Notes under the pieces: generated by a model
What the model saw: only the letters and a program-made list of their open reading frames with translations
What the model was told of the DNA's origin: nothing
Databases searched by the model: none
Assembly (NCBI GenBank): GCA_013151645.1
Contig: JAADHU010000051.1
Span: 124,001-188,000 of the forward strand
Source of the DNA: Gammaproteobacteria bacterium
GTDB lineage: Bacteria; Pseudomonadota; Gammaproteobacteria; Steroidobacterales; Woeseiaceae
DNA: 64,000 bases
Direction of reading: 5' to 3'
Part shown: positions 36,296-43,775 of the stretch, one piece after another
Layout: every line of letters begins with the position of its first letter
Numbering within the stretch: position 1 is the first letter of the stretch
Program-made: the position numbers and the translations under genes

Positions 36296-37534
36296 TCAGG
36301 CGAGTATCTGTTCAAAAGCAGCCACCAGCGCATCGACTTCATCCAGCGTATTGTAGTGGGCCATGGACACTCTTACGACCCCATTGGCATTCGCGAGATC
36401 GAGGTACTCGATCAAGCGCCGTGCATGAAAGTCACCGTAGCGAATGGCGATATTAAAACCGTCCATACGACGTGCCAGGTCTCCGGCGTCGCGACCGTGA
36501 AAGCGGAAACTGATCGTGGGCACCCGGTCCGGATGATCGCCGTGGTCGTGTCCGATAATCCGGCAGTCATCGCGACTTCGCAGGAAGACCAGCAACCGCT
36601 CCGCTATCGCTCGCTCATGCTCTGCAATACGCTCGTACGCTGCCGCAATCTTGTTATGAACCGTTCCGGATGCCCCGGTCTGCCGCCCCAGATCGCACAG
36701 ATAATCGACAATGCCGGTAGACGCATAGGCAAGTTCGTAATTGGCATTACCAGGTTCGAGCTTGACGGGGATACTCTCTTTATCGTAAAAATAGTGATAG
36801 AGATTGTCGAGTTCGATAAATAACGAATACTTACAATACATTACGGCGTAGTGCGGGCCGAATACCTTGTACAGACTGAACACCAGGAAATCAATATCCC
36901 AGGCCCGAACGTCGATCACACGGTGCGGCGCGAGTGCGACGGAATCGACGCAAATAAGCGCGCCTCGTTCGTGAACGAAGTCGGCGATATCACCCACCGG
37001 ATTGACGGTACCGATAATGTTCGACGCATGCGTAACCGCAACCAGTTTCGTCCGCTCCGTCATCAGAGCATCGAGATCCTCCAGACGTAACTGCAGCGTT
37101 TCCCTGTCGAGGTTCCACACTTTGATCCTGACGCCGATCTTCTCCAGGCTCACCCAGGGTCCGATATTGGTTTCGTGATCGGACACGGTCACGATGATTT
37201 CATCACCCTCCCGGAGCTGACCGGCCATAGCGCGCACCAGGTTCTGCAATGCGACAGTCGATGACGACGCAAATACGATTTCTTCCGGACGACCGGCGTT
37301 GACAAATTTCATCATCGCCTCGCGACCCTTCATCAATGACCTGGCCGCCTCTTGCGAAACCGCGTAACTGCCACCCAGCTGTGCATTCTTGTTAAGCAGA
37401 AAATCACTCACTCGTTCTACCACCGACGCAAGAACCTGGGTTCCGCCGGCGTTGTCGAAGAATGCCCATCCGTTCGCGAGTCCCGGAAACTTTTCGCGCA
37501 CTTGATCGATATTCAAGCTGTTTTTCTGATTCAA
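36296..37534 (-). CDS. Cysteine desulfurase-like PLP enzyme (class V aminotransferase fold)
   Basis: A 412-residue fold-type I PLP enzyme of the cysteine desulfurase-like branch. His120 (SDHETN) would stack on the cofactor, Asp197 (CVDSVA) would bind the pyridine nitrogen, and Lys223 (SLYKVFGPHY) would form the Schiff base. The catalytic cysteine loop of SufS (HHCA) is replaced by GDFHARRL, so sulfur transfer is unlikely. It could act as a lyase or transaminase on the amino acid brought in by the neighbouring ABC importer. I start at TTG 37534, 13 bases after the ATPase stop and with GGGGAA upstream; earlier starts would overlap the ATPase gene. Confidence 0.85.
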   Translation of the reverse strand: MNQKNSLNIDQVREKFPGLANGWAFFDNAGGTQVLASVVERVSDFLLNKNAQLGGSYAVSQEAARSLMKGREAMMKFVNAGRPEEIVFASSSTVALQNLVRAMAGQLREGDEIIVTVSDHETNIGPWVSLEKIGVRIKVWNLDRETLQLRLEDLDALMTERTKLVAVTHASNIIGTVNPVGDIADFVHERGALICVDSVALAPHRVIDVRAWDIDFLVFSLYKVFGPHYAVMYCKYSLFIELDNLYHYFYDKESIPVKLEPGNANYELAYASTGIVDYLCDLGRQTGASGTVHNKIAAAYERIAEHERAIAERLLVFLRSRDDCRIIGHDHGDHPDRVPTISFRFHGRDAGDLARRMDGFNIAIRYGDFHARRLIEYLDLANANGVVRVSMAHYNTLDEVDALVAAFEQILA

Positions 37535-37547
37535 AACATTCCCCGAA

Positions 37548-38285
37548 TTAGTGTTGCAGAATCGCGTTAAGAAAATTTCGCGTCCGTTCTTCACGCGCAT
37601 CATCGAAAATTTGCTGCGGCGTCCCTTCCTCGACGATCTCCCCGTCATCCATAAACACCACCCGATCGGCCACTTGCCGCGCAAAGCCCATTTCATGGGT
37701 GACTACTATCATCGTTACCCCCGACTTCGCCAGTTTCTTCATCACATCCAGTACTTCACCCACCATCTCCGGGTCCAGCGAGGAGGTCGGCTCGTCGAAC
37801 AACATGATGCGCGGTTGCATCGCCAGGGCCCGGGCGATCGCCACGCGTTGCTGTTGACCGCCGGAAAGCTCACCCGGGTATTTCCCGGCCTGAGCAGCAA
37901 TCCCGACACGTTCGAGCATGGCGTAAGCCTGCTTTTCTGCCACAGTCCGCGTGGTATTTCTTACACGAACCGGGGCGAGCGTGATGTTTTGCAGAACAGT
38001 AAGATGCGGGAATAGATTAAATGACTGAAATACCATACCGACTTCCGCGCGCACCATAGCCAGCTTCTCACCGCGCACTACCGGAATTCCATCGACCAGA
38101 ACGGATCCGGACTTCTCGTATTCTTCGAGAAGATTGATGCACCGAATCAGCGTTGACTTTCCCGACCCGGAAGGTCCGACAATGCAGACCACCTCGCCTT
38201 CGCTGACGTCGAGATTAATATTCTTCAGCGCGCTGAAACCAGCGAACTTCTTGGATAGATTCCTGATAGAGACGATGCTACTCAC
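37548..38285 (-). CDS. Amino-acid ABC transporter ATPase (GlnQ-like)
   Basis: A 245-residue ABC ATPase with Walker A GPSGSGKS (37-44), signature [15 protein letters not shown] (140-154) and Walker [14 protein letters not shown]. It powers a polar amino-acid-type importer with the permease encoded just upstream. The GTG start at 38285 overlaps the permease stop (GTGA), so subunits are translationally coupled, and AAGGAC precedes it. The longer in-frame extension overlaps the permease and lacks similarity. It is followed by the PLP enzyme gene. Confidence 0.93.
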   Translation of the reverse strand: MSSIVSIRNLSKKFAGFSALKNINLDVSEGEVVCIVGPSGSGKSTLIRCINLLEEYEKSGSVLVDGIPVVRGEKLAMVRAEVGMVFQSFNLFPHLTVLQNITLAPVRVRNTTRTVAEKQAYAMLERVGIAAQAGKYPGELSGGQQQRVAIARALAMQPRIMLFDEPTSSLDPEMVGEVLDVMKKLAKSGVTMIVVTHEMGFARQVADRVVFMDDGEIVEEGTPQQIFDDAREERTRNFLNAILQH

Positions 38286-38950
38286 CGTGTTGTCCTTAGA
38301 CGCTTCTCGAAACGCCCGACCAGCAACACCAGCGGCCAAAGCAATCCGATATACATCAAAGCCGCCACAATCAGTGGCGTCGGATTGGCTTCAAGCGCTT
38401 GTGCCTGCGTTGCCTGTTTCAGTAAATCAGGCATGGCAACCACGGATGCCAGCGCGGTATCCTTGATGACGTTTATGCAGTTGTTAGTCAGTGGTGGGAT
38501 AACGACCCGAATCGCCTGTGGGAGAATAACGTCGGACATCATGTGCCGGTAGCCGAGCCCCAACGCCTGCGATGCCTCGAATTGCCCTTTCGGAATCGCC
38601 TCAATACCGGCACGAAAAATTTCGGCCGTATAGGCGGACGATACGATCGTCAAGGCCGCGGCGGCTGATGCAAAAGGCGACAGGCTTATGCCGATAAATG
38701 GCAAGGCGAAGTAAACAAGAATAAGCAGGACGAGCAGGGGAATCGATCGAAACAAATCGATATAGATAATGGCAACGAGTCGAATCGGACGCATCGCGTA
38801 GAGTCGGACCAGCGCGATCGCGAGACCGAGCACGAGACCGGCGACAACGCTCACCAGGCCCAACAGCAATGTGACCTTCAGGCCGGATAACAGCAACGGC
38901 ATCGAACTGGTCAATACGTCCCAGTTGAAAAATGTGTCGATGAAATTCAT
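38282..38950 (-). CDS. Amino-acid ABC transporter permease
   Basis: A 222-residue HisM/GlnP-type permease with about five membrane helices. The cytoplasmic coupling segment [30 protein letters not shown] matches the EAA loop of this group. Only one permease gene is present, so it probably forms a homodimer. The substrate is expected to be a polar amino acid or similar compound but its identity is not visible. Confidence 0.93.
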   Translation of the reverse strand: MNFIDTFFNWDVLTSSMPLLLSGLKVTLLLGLVSVVAGLVLGLAIALVRLYAMRPIRLVAIIYIDLFRSIPLLVLLILVYFALPFIGISLSPFASAAAALTIVSSAYTAEIFRAGIEAIPKGQFEASQALGLGYRHMMSDVILPQAIRVVIPPLTNNCINVIKDTALASVVAMPDLLKQATQAQALEANPTPLIVAALMYIGLLWPLVLLVGRFEKRLRTTR

Positions 38951-38968
38951 GTTCGGTGGTTTTTAATC

Positions 38969-38986
38969 AAGTGCAAGAATGCACTT
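38969..38986 (-). promoter_or_regulatory. Short hairpin between binding-protein and permease genes
   Basis: A perfect 7-bp stem, AAGTGCA (38969-38975) with TGCACTT (38980-38986), with a four-base loop, lies in the 55-base gap between the solute-binding protein and permease genes. There is no T-run, so it is more likely a 3'-end stabiliser or partial processing site that raises binding-protein levels than a strong terminator. Confidence 0.4.
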
Positions 38987-39005
38987 TATCGAATCCGTAT
39001 CCACG

Positions 39006-39827
39006 TTACGGCGCGCGCGATCTTTCGCTGACGATCACGGTTGAACTCAACGGACCCGGCTCACTGCCAAACCATTTCTTGTGCAAATCGGCAATATATG
39101 CCTCTTCTTTCAATCGACTGATCACTTCGTTGATTTCGTCACCCAGCGGACTATCTTTCGCCAGCATCAATGAATAACTTTCGCCGGTTTCGATCCGCTC
39201 AACAATTCTGTATTGCGGTTTGTTCTTGATGAAGTATTCCAGCGCCGGGATATCCGAGATATATCCATGCAAACGACCTGACTGCAAATCAAGCATCGCG
39301 GGCGCAAGTCCTTCGAAACGCCTTATGCCAGAGAAACCGTAACGCGCCTGATTGGCCGTTGCCCAGATATCGCCTGTCGAGCCGGTGTCGACACCAATGA
39401 TCTTGTCGCGCATGTCATCAAGACCTTCGGCGTCGCTGCGCGATGAAACGGTTAGTGACTGCGCACTGTCGTAGTAGGGTTGCGCGAACGAGACCGACCG
39501 AAGCCTCTTGTCCGTGATCGTAATCGATGACACCGCAATATCGATTCGACCGGATTGAACCGCAGCGAAAAGTCCATTAAAAGGAATATTGGTGATCGAC
39601 GCCGTTCTTCCCATGCGCTCGGCGATCTTCCTGATGAGGTCGAGCTCAAAACCGATGAATTCGCCCCTGGCATTCTGAAATTCCCAGGGTACGTTGCCAA
39701 TATTGGCACCGACATTCAGATCTTCGCTGCGTACGTCAGTCGAAACGAACACCAGCAGCACTGTCGCAACGAGGCCGAAAAATAGCGCTTTCAAAATTGC
39801 TCCCGGCTGGCAGGTCCGCCACACCAT
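39006..39827 (-). CDS. Amino-acid-type periplasmic binding protein
   Basis: A 273-residue solute-binding protein of family 3. A signal peptide-like N-terminus (hydrophobic stretch at about 13-30, ending VRSED) is followed by NVGANIGNVPWEFQNARGEFIGFELDLIRKI, the usual ligand-domain opening, and VSSITITDKRLRSVSFAQPY. It delivers an amino acid or related compound to the permease. It is the first gene of the operon; the promoter should be between 39828 and 39943. Confidence 0.9.
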   Translation of the reverse strand: MVWRTCQPGAILKALFFGLVATVLLVFVSTDVRSEDLNVGANIGNVPWEFQNARGEFIGFELDLIRKIAERMGRTASITNIPFNGLFAAVQSGRIDIAVSSITITDKRLRSVSFAQPYYDSAQSLTVSSRSDAEGLDDMRDKIIGVDTGSTGDIWATANQARYGFSGIRRFEGLAPAMLDLQSGRLHGYISDIPALEYFIKNKPQYRIVERIETGESYSLMLAKDSPLGDEINEVISRLKEEAYIADLHKKWFGSEPGPLSSTVIVSERSRAP

Positions 39828-39943
39828 AAGACACGCAGGATGTCGAATTTACATTGCGTGAAGACTATGGCAAAAACAGGCAAATGCAAGCCAATGGCGC
39901 GCGAGTGATTACGCCAGACGAGCGGTTTGTGCGGATATATCGA

Positions 39944-40894
39944 TCAGGCCGGGAAAAAGTCGATCGGTTTTGTCGTGGTGATTGCCTCTACATCCCTGGC
40001 CTCGAACCGGAACATCTTGATTCGCTGCACCAGTCGTCGTTCCAGTTCCGGATCGTCGAGTTCACTGGAAACCACCTCGCAGAACGTCACCGCACCGGAC
40101 GGCTCAATGGTCAGGCGTAACACCAATTTTCCTTCCAGCGTCGGGTCCGCCCGCAATGCGCGATTATAAAGTGCGAATATTGCGCCCTTGTTGCGATCGA
40201 AAACCAGTTCAATCTCCTCCCGACTGCGAGACGCTTTGCCGCTGGAACCTGTGCGGCGTGCACCACCGCCGGCCTGGCCGACGGATGAAACGGGACTTTC
40301 AATCTGGGTCGTCGTCCGTCCACCCAGCCCGGTACCGCCGGTATTGCGACTCAGACTTGCCGTATTGATGCCACCGCTGGCCGCACCCACCTTGGACGTG
40401 ATCATCGATCGCTCGCTGCGCGCCGCTTCACCCACCGATGTCGTCAGGGGTCGATCGTCCGCAACTCTCTCAAGAATATTGCTGTCGGCCAGCTTCGCGA
40501 GATCTTCCGTGAACGGTAACAAGGCCGCCTGCGCTTTTTCCCTGGCGAGCTTCGCCGTGTCAATCGGCTCCGGTTCAGGCTCCGGTTCCGGCGGCGTCTC
40601 AGCGACTTTCTCGGGCTCCGGTTCGCTGATCGGATCGGGCTCAGGCTCAGGTTCCGGCTCTGCTGGTTTTGGTGGTGGCGGTGGCGGTCTTTGTTCGAGC
40701 AGCAATTTGGCGATGCGCGGTGAAATCTCTTCAATCTCGTTTGGATCTACATCGGGCGTCGGAATGAAAGGCCAGACCACACTCAGCACGAGAAGACTCG
40801 TCAATACAATACCGAGAAGGCGTCTAAACTTCCGATCCTGACCGGCATCGTCCGACCAGGGCAGCTCGTATTCTCTGTAAAATGGAATGTCCAA
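39944..40894 (-). CDS. AgmX/GltJ- and TonB-like energy-transducing protein
   Basis: A 316-residue protein with a short cytoplasmic N-terminus, one membrane helix (about 26-44), a proline/glutamate-rich stalk (70-110), a serine/glycine-rich linker and a C-terminal domain (about 225-316) with EEIELVFDRNKGAIFALYNRAL and GKLVLRLTIEPSGAVTFCEVVSS. That C-terminal domain is the AgmX/PglI (GltJ/GltG) type, related to TonB. It should span the periplasm and transmit motion from the TolQ/TolR-like motor encoded upstream to an outer-membrane partner. Last gene of the envelope operon. Confidence 0.87.
   Translation of the reverse strand: MDIPFYREYELPWSDDAGQDRKFRRLLGIVLTSLLVLSVVWPFIPTPDVDPNEIEEISPRIAKLLLEQRPPPPPPKPAEPEPEPEPDPISEPEPEKVAETPPEPEPEPEPIDTAKLAREKAQAALLPFTEDLAKLADSNILERVADDRPLTTSVGEAARSERSMITSKVGAASGGINTASLSRNTGGTGLGGRTTTQIESPVSSVGQAGGGARRTGSSGKASRSREEIELVFDRNKGAIFALYNRALRADPTLEGKLVLRLTIEPSGAVTFCEVVSSELDDPELERRLVQRIKMFRFEARDVEAITTTKPIDFFPA
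40565..40687 (-). repeat. Low-complexity Pro-Glu repeat region inside the AgmX-like gene
   Basis: This stretch encodes six consecutive prolines followed by alternating Pro-Glu units (residues 70-110 of the AgmX-like protein). It is an internal sequence repeat prone to length change and forms the stiff periplasmic stalk expected of TonB-like proteins. Confidence 0.7.
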
Positions 40895-40933
40895 CCCGTA
40901 ACTCCTAACCCGAAATCCTGTTCAAGTGCCGCA

Positions 40934-41464
40934 CTACCGTGCTGCGCTCAGACCACCCAGTTCGTCTGCGCTCTTTTGCAATACCGCGAGCGAAATCTGC
41001 CCGTAGTCCGATTGCGTGCAAGTCGCCATGACTTTTTTCAGCAATCGGTAAGGAATGTCTTTGTCTGCCATGATGGTGACCTCACGACCGGCAATGTCGT
41101 CTTGCGCCTCTTTCCGCAGCACGCGGTCATTCTGCGAAAGCAGCGCCTGTCGTAACTGTGGAATATCGTTGCCCGTTCGAGCCAGCACGTCGGCCACTTT
41201 CGCTACCGGCGTACCCTGAACGATGATGTCCACCTCACCGATAATGATCACGACCGTTTCCTTGGCCTTTTCTTCAGCGATCGACTCCGGCAGCTGAATA
41301 TCTTTCGCATTCGGCAATACTTCGACATTCGAAGAATTGACCAGCAGGAAAAACACCAGGATCGTAAAAATATCCATGAGCGAGACGAGATTCAGTGCGA
41401 CAGACGCTTTCTTGCCACGCTTGTGGCGTCGATCCATGCGTGCGGCGCGATGTGACTTCTGCAT
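40934..41464 (-). CDS. TolR/ExbD-family protein with motor aspartate
   Basis: A 176-residue ExbD-type protein. One membrane helix (about 25-43) contains Asp31 in LVSLMDIFTILVFFLL, the residue that carries protons in ExbD/TolR. The periplasmic domain (60-176) has VEVLPNAKDIQLPESIAE and the final VMATCTQSDYGQISLAVLQ. With the TolQ/ExbB-like protein it should form the proton-driven stator. It follows the second ExbD gene after three bases. Confidence 0.9.
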   Translation of the reverse strand: MQKSHRAARMDRRHKRGKKASVALNLVSLMDIFTILVFFLLVNSSNVEVLPNAKDIQLPESIAEEKAKETVVIIIGEVDIIVQGTPVAKVADVLARTGNDIPQLRQALLSQNDRVLRKEAQDDIAGREVTIMADKDIPYRLLKKVMATCTQSDYGQISLAVLQKSADELGGLSAAR

Positions 41465-41467
41465 GAT

Positions 41468-41980
41468 TCAGACCCCCCCATCGAGAATCGGTGCGTCACC
41501 GATCGAAATATCCGGAAACAGATCCCTGCGCACGATGGTTTTATCTTCATCAACCGACACCACCACGCGCACCCGATCCATTACCTGCACCAGCGTATCG
41601 TAGGGAATATCGGCTTCGAGCAATATCGACGCATCCGTTTTTTCCGGATAGCTGGCCTTAATTTCAGTAAGCTTGGCGCTCAAGGCGTCGAAATCGTAGC
41701 CATCTGCTTCGTTTGGGTAAACACCCAGCGCACCGACATTGCGATCACCCACTTCAATCTGCTGATCACGCACCGTGACTTCGAGTTGGAAGGTCATATC
41801 CTGTGGATCGGCGGGCTCGCTTGAGGAGCCTGGCAGATTCAGTTCGAGAATCGCCAGTTGCGAGAATACCGCTGTCATCAGCAGGAATGGCACCAAGATC
41901 ACCATCAGGTTCATGAACGCCGTAATATTGAGTTCCGTCGTCTCTTCGTCTCTTTGACGGCGCCGGTGACCCGTTAACAT
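41468..41980 (-). CDS. TolR/ExbD-family protein with Asn in place of the motor Asp
   Basis: A 170-residue ExbD-type protein. Its membrane helix (about 20-40) reads NITAFMNLMVILVPFLLM; Asn24 occupies the place where ExbD/TolR and the sister protein carry the proton-binding Asp. The periplasmic region is otherwise normal for the family. It is therefore likely the non-conducting partner of a mixed stator, as paired TolR-like proteins are in gliding-type systems. It begins four bases after the TolQ-like stop codon, indicating a tight transcript. Confidence 0.88.
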   Translation of the reverse strand: MLTGHRRRQRDEETTELNITAFMNLMVILVPFLLMTAVFSQLAILELNLPGSSSEPADPQDMTFQLEVTVRDQQIEVGDRNVGALGVYPNEADGYDFDALSAKLTEIKASYPEKTDASILLEADIPYDTLVQVMDRVRVVVSVDEDKTIVRRDLFPDISIGDAPILDGGV

Positions 41981-41984
41981 TACA

Positions 41985-42635
41985 TCAGGCTCCGGATGGC
42001 TTCAGCTGACGTTCCGTAATGGCGTTCAAGAATTTCACACTTGCCATTTCGAGACTGTCAACGATCTGATTGGTCTTGGTCTGCAGCAGCGCGTGGATCA
42101 GCAACAGCGGAATAGCAACCATGAGGCCGAATGCCGTCGTGTTCATTGCTACTGAAATACTCGCTGACAACAGGTCCGCCTTATCAGCCGGATTCGCATT
42201 CGATACTGCTGTAAACGCATTGATCAGGCCGATAATCGTGCCGAGCAGTCCAAGCAACGTTGAAATATTGGCAAGAATCGCCAGATAGTGCGTACGTTTC
42301 TCGAGTCGAGGCAGTACCTCCATCATGCTTTCTTCCATGGCTTTTTCGATGTCGTCGCGACGACGCGCCGACTTAACCCGATAAAGCCCATAGGTCATTA
42401 TTGAAGCAATGGCCGCTTTCGACTTGCTCGTGGTTGCCGCTGCTTCCTGAAAGTTACCTGACTTCAGAAACGGCACAATCTTTTTCCACAAAGCACGATT
42501 ACTTGCACCGGACATCGTCAGATAGGTCCAGCGCTCGATGGCTATCGCCAGGCCAAGGCCCAGCACGATAAGGATTGGATACATGAAAATCCCACCCTGT
42601 TGAAAGAAACGCACTATGGCGCTTAAGAAATCCAT
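41985..42635 (-). CDS. TolQ/ExbB/MotA-family motor protein
   Basis: A 216-residue ExbB/TolQ-type protein with three membrane helices: near the N-terminus (MYPILIVLGLGLAIAIERW), in the middle (ILANISTLLGLLGTIIGLINAF) and at TTAFGLMVAIPLLLIHALL. The cytoplasmic loop between helices 1 and 2 is typical. It forms the stator with the two ExbD-type proteins and couples proton flow to work on the AgmX-like protein. Confidence 0.92.
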   Translation of the reverse strand: MDFLSAIVRFFQQGGIFMYPILIVLGLGLAIAIERWTYLTMSGASNRALWKKIVPFLKSGNFQEAAATTSKSKAAIASIMTYGLYRVKSARRRDDIEKAMEESMMEVLPRLEKRTHYLAILANISTLLGLLGTIIGLINAFTAVSNANPADKADLLSASISVAMNTTAFGLMVAIPLLLIHALLQTKTNQIVDSLEMASVKFLNAITERQLKPSGA

Positions 42636-42672
42636 TTGATTACTCCTCTTCTAAATCAAATAACTGCTTAAC

Positions 42673-43101
42673 TTACTCGTCGCTCTCTCCGTACAGGTCT
42701 TCGTAGTAATCGACCTGACGAACAAATTCTGTTCGATCCAGCGGCGCCAGAATTTCATCCAGCAATGTATTGGCCGGTCTTCCCATCAAATCGCCCGGAT
42801 CCGATTTTTTCCATGGCACGATGTACAACACTGTTGGCAATTCCTGGTTGCCCGTGATTTCCGTTCGACCCAGGTCGAGTTCGTCCATCACCTCACTTCC
42901 AACCGTACGTCGCCTGATATCGGCGCTCAGCACCGCCGACGACACGCCCGGCTCGATCTCGTCCCGTTCCTGCGCTTGTTGCTCCGCCGTCGCTACTGCC
43001 TGACTCTCGTCGGCCGCTTCGCTTGTATCAGCCTCCTGGGCCAGCGCCGCAAAACCTGTCAATGTCAGGAAAAGCAATAATCCACTGAAAACCGATCTCA
43101 T
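42673..43101 (-). CDS. Exported protein of the envelope operon, unknown
   Basis: A 142-residue protein with a signal peptide (MRSVFSGLLLFLTLTGFAALAQEAD) and an acidic, low-complexity start of the mature region. The conserved-looking end contains ELPTVLYIVPWKKSDPGDLMGRP... in the last 60 residues, with LDEILAPLDRTEFVRQVDYYE. I do not recognise a named family. It lies between the TPR lipoprotein gene (five-base gap) and the TolQ-like gene, so it is probably a structural part of the same machine. Confidence 0.78.
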   Translation of the reverse strand: MRSVFSGLLLFLTLTGFAALAQEADTSEAADESQAVATAEQQAQERDEIEPGVSSAVLSADIRRRTVGSEVMDELDLGRTEITGNQELPTVLYIVPWKKSDPGDLMGRPANTLLDEILAPLDRTEFVRQVDYYEDLYGESDE

Positions 43102-43106
43102 ACTCG

Positions 43107-43775
43107 TTACTCCGTCACATTTGCGGTGCGTTGATTCGCCTGAACACGCCTTTTGAGATCTGTGATCCACTTCTCAACCTGCTTATCTTCATCAATAAGC
43201 GTTTGATAATATTCAAAATGTAATAGCGCCGCGTCGAATCGCTGCAAGTACAACTCGTTCAACACACCCAGGTTGTAGTGCGCCAACGCGTAGTCCGGAT
43301 CGGCCGCTACCGCTCTCATGTAAGCGGACTCGGCTTCTACGAACTTTCCCTGGCGTCGCAAAAGCATGCCAAGCTGGTTGAGCGCCGCCGGGTGCTCGGG
43401 ATCGATGATCAGCGCGTCGGTAATACTGCCCTCTGCGGCCTGATCGTCACCGTTTTGTGCGTAGATAATGGCAAGATTGACATGCGCTCCTGGAAAATCC
43501 GGGTACTGCAGGAGGAATTCCTGAAAGCGAAACTGGGCCTCCACGATATCCCCCGTCGACATGACAGCGACAGCCTGTTCAAACAAGGTCATGGCACGCG
43601 GCGGAATATCCCGAACCGCGCCCTGCTCTGAGTCGGAAAGCGGCGTAGTTTGGCTGGCTTTTTGGCCTGGACCGGATGCACAACCGCCGATCAGCAAGAG
43701 ACACAAACATGCCTGCGCGATCCGACCGCGAGCTATCCGGCTGTCTTCAATCTCAATAAATCGCTGTAACAACAT
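43107..43775 (-). CDS. TPR-repeat lipoprotein
   Basis: A 222-residue protein with a lipobox (LLLIGGC, cysteine at about residue 32) and at least three tetratricopeptide repeats, for example VNLAIIYAQNGDDQAAEG, NQLGMLLRRQGKFVEAESAYMRA and AHYNLGVLNELYLQRFDAAL. It is probably anchored to the outer membrane and serves as an adaptor, as TPR proteins (AglT/GltE class) do in Myxococcus gliding machinery. Its start lies 23 bases inside the end of the preceding TPR gene. Confidence 0.85.
   Translation of the reverse strand: MLLQRFIEIEDSRIARGRIAQACLCLLLIGGCASGPGQKASQTTPLSDSEQGAVRDIPPRAMTLFEQAVAVMSTGDIVEAQFRFQEFLLQYPDFPGAHVNLAIIYAQNGDDQAAEGSITDALIIDPEHPAALNQLGMLLRRQGKFVEAESAYMRAVAADPDYALAHYNLGVLNELYLQRFDAALLHFEYYQTLIDEDKQVEKWITDLKRRVQANQRTANVTE

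Noticed and set aside
36296-37534. True cysteine desulfurase for Fe-S assembly
   Set aside because: The catalytic cysteine loop is missing and no other suf or isc gene is nearby.
40188-40841. Plus-strand frame rich in Gly-Ser repeats
   Set aside because: It mirrors the Pro-Glu repeat of the AgmX-like gene on the other strand and has no independent support.
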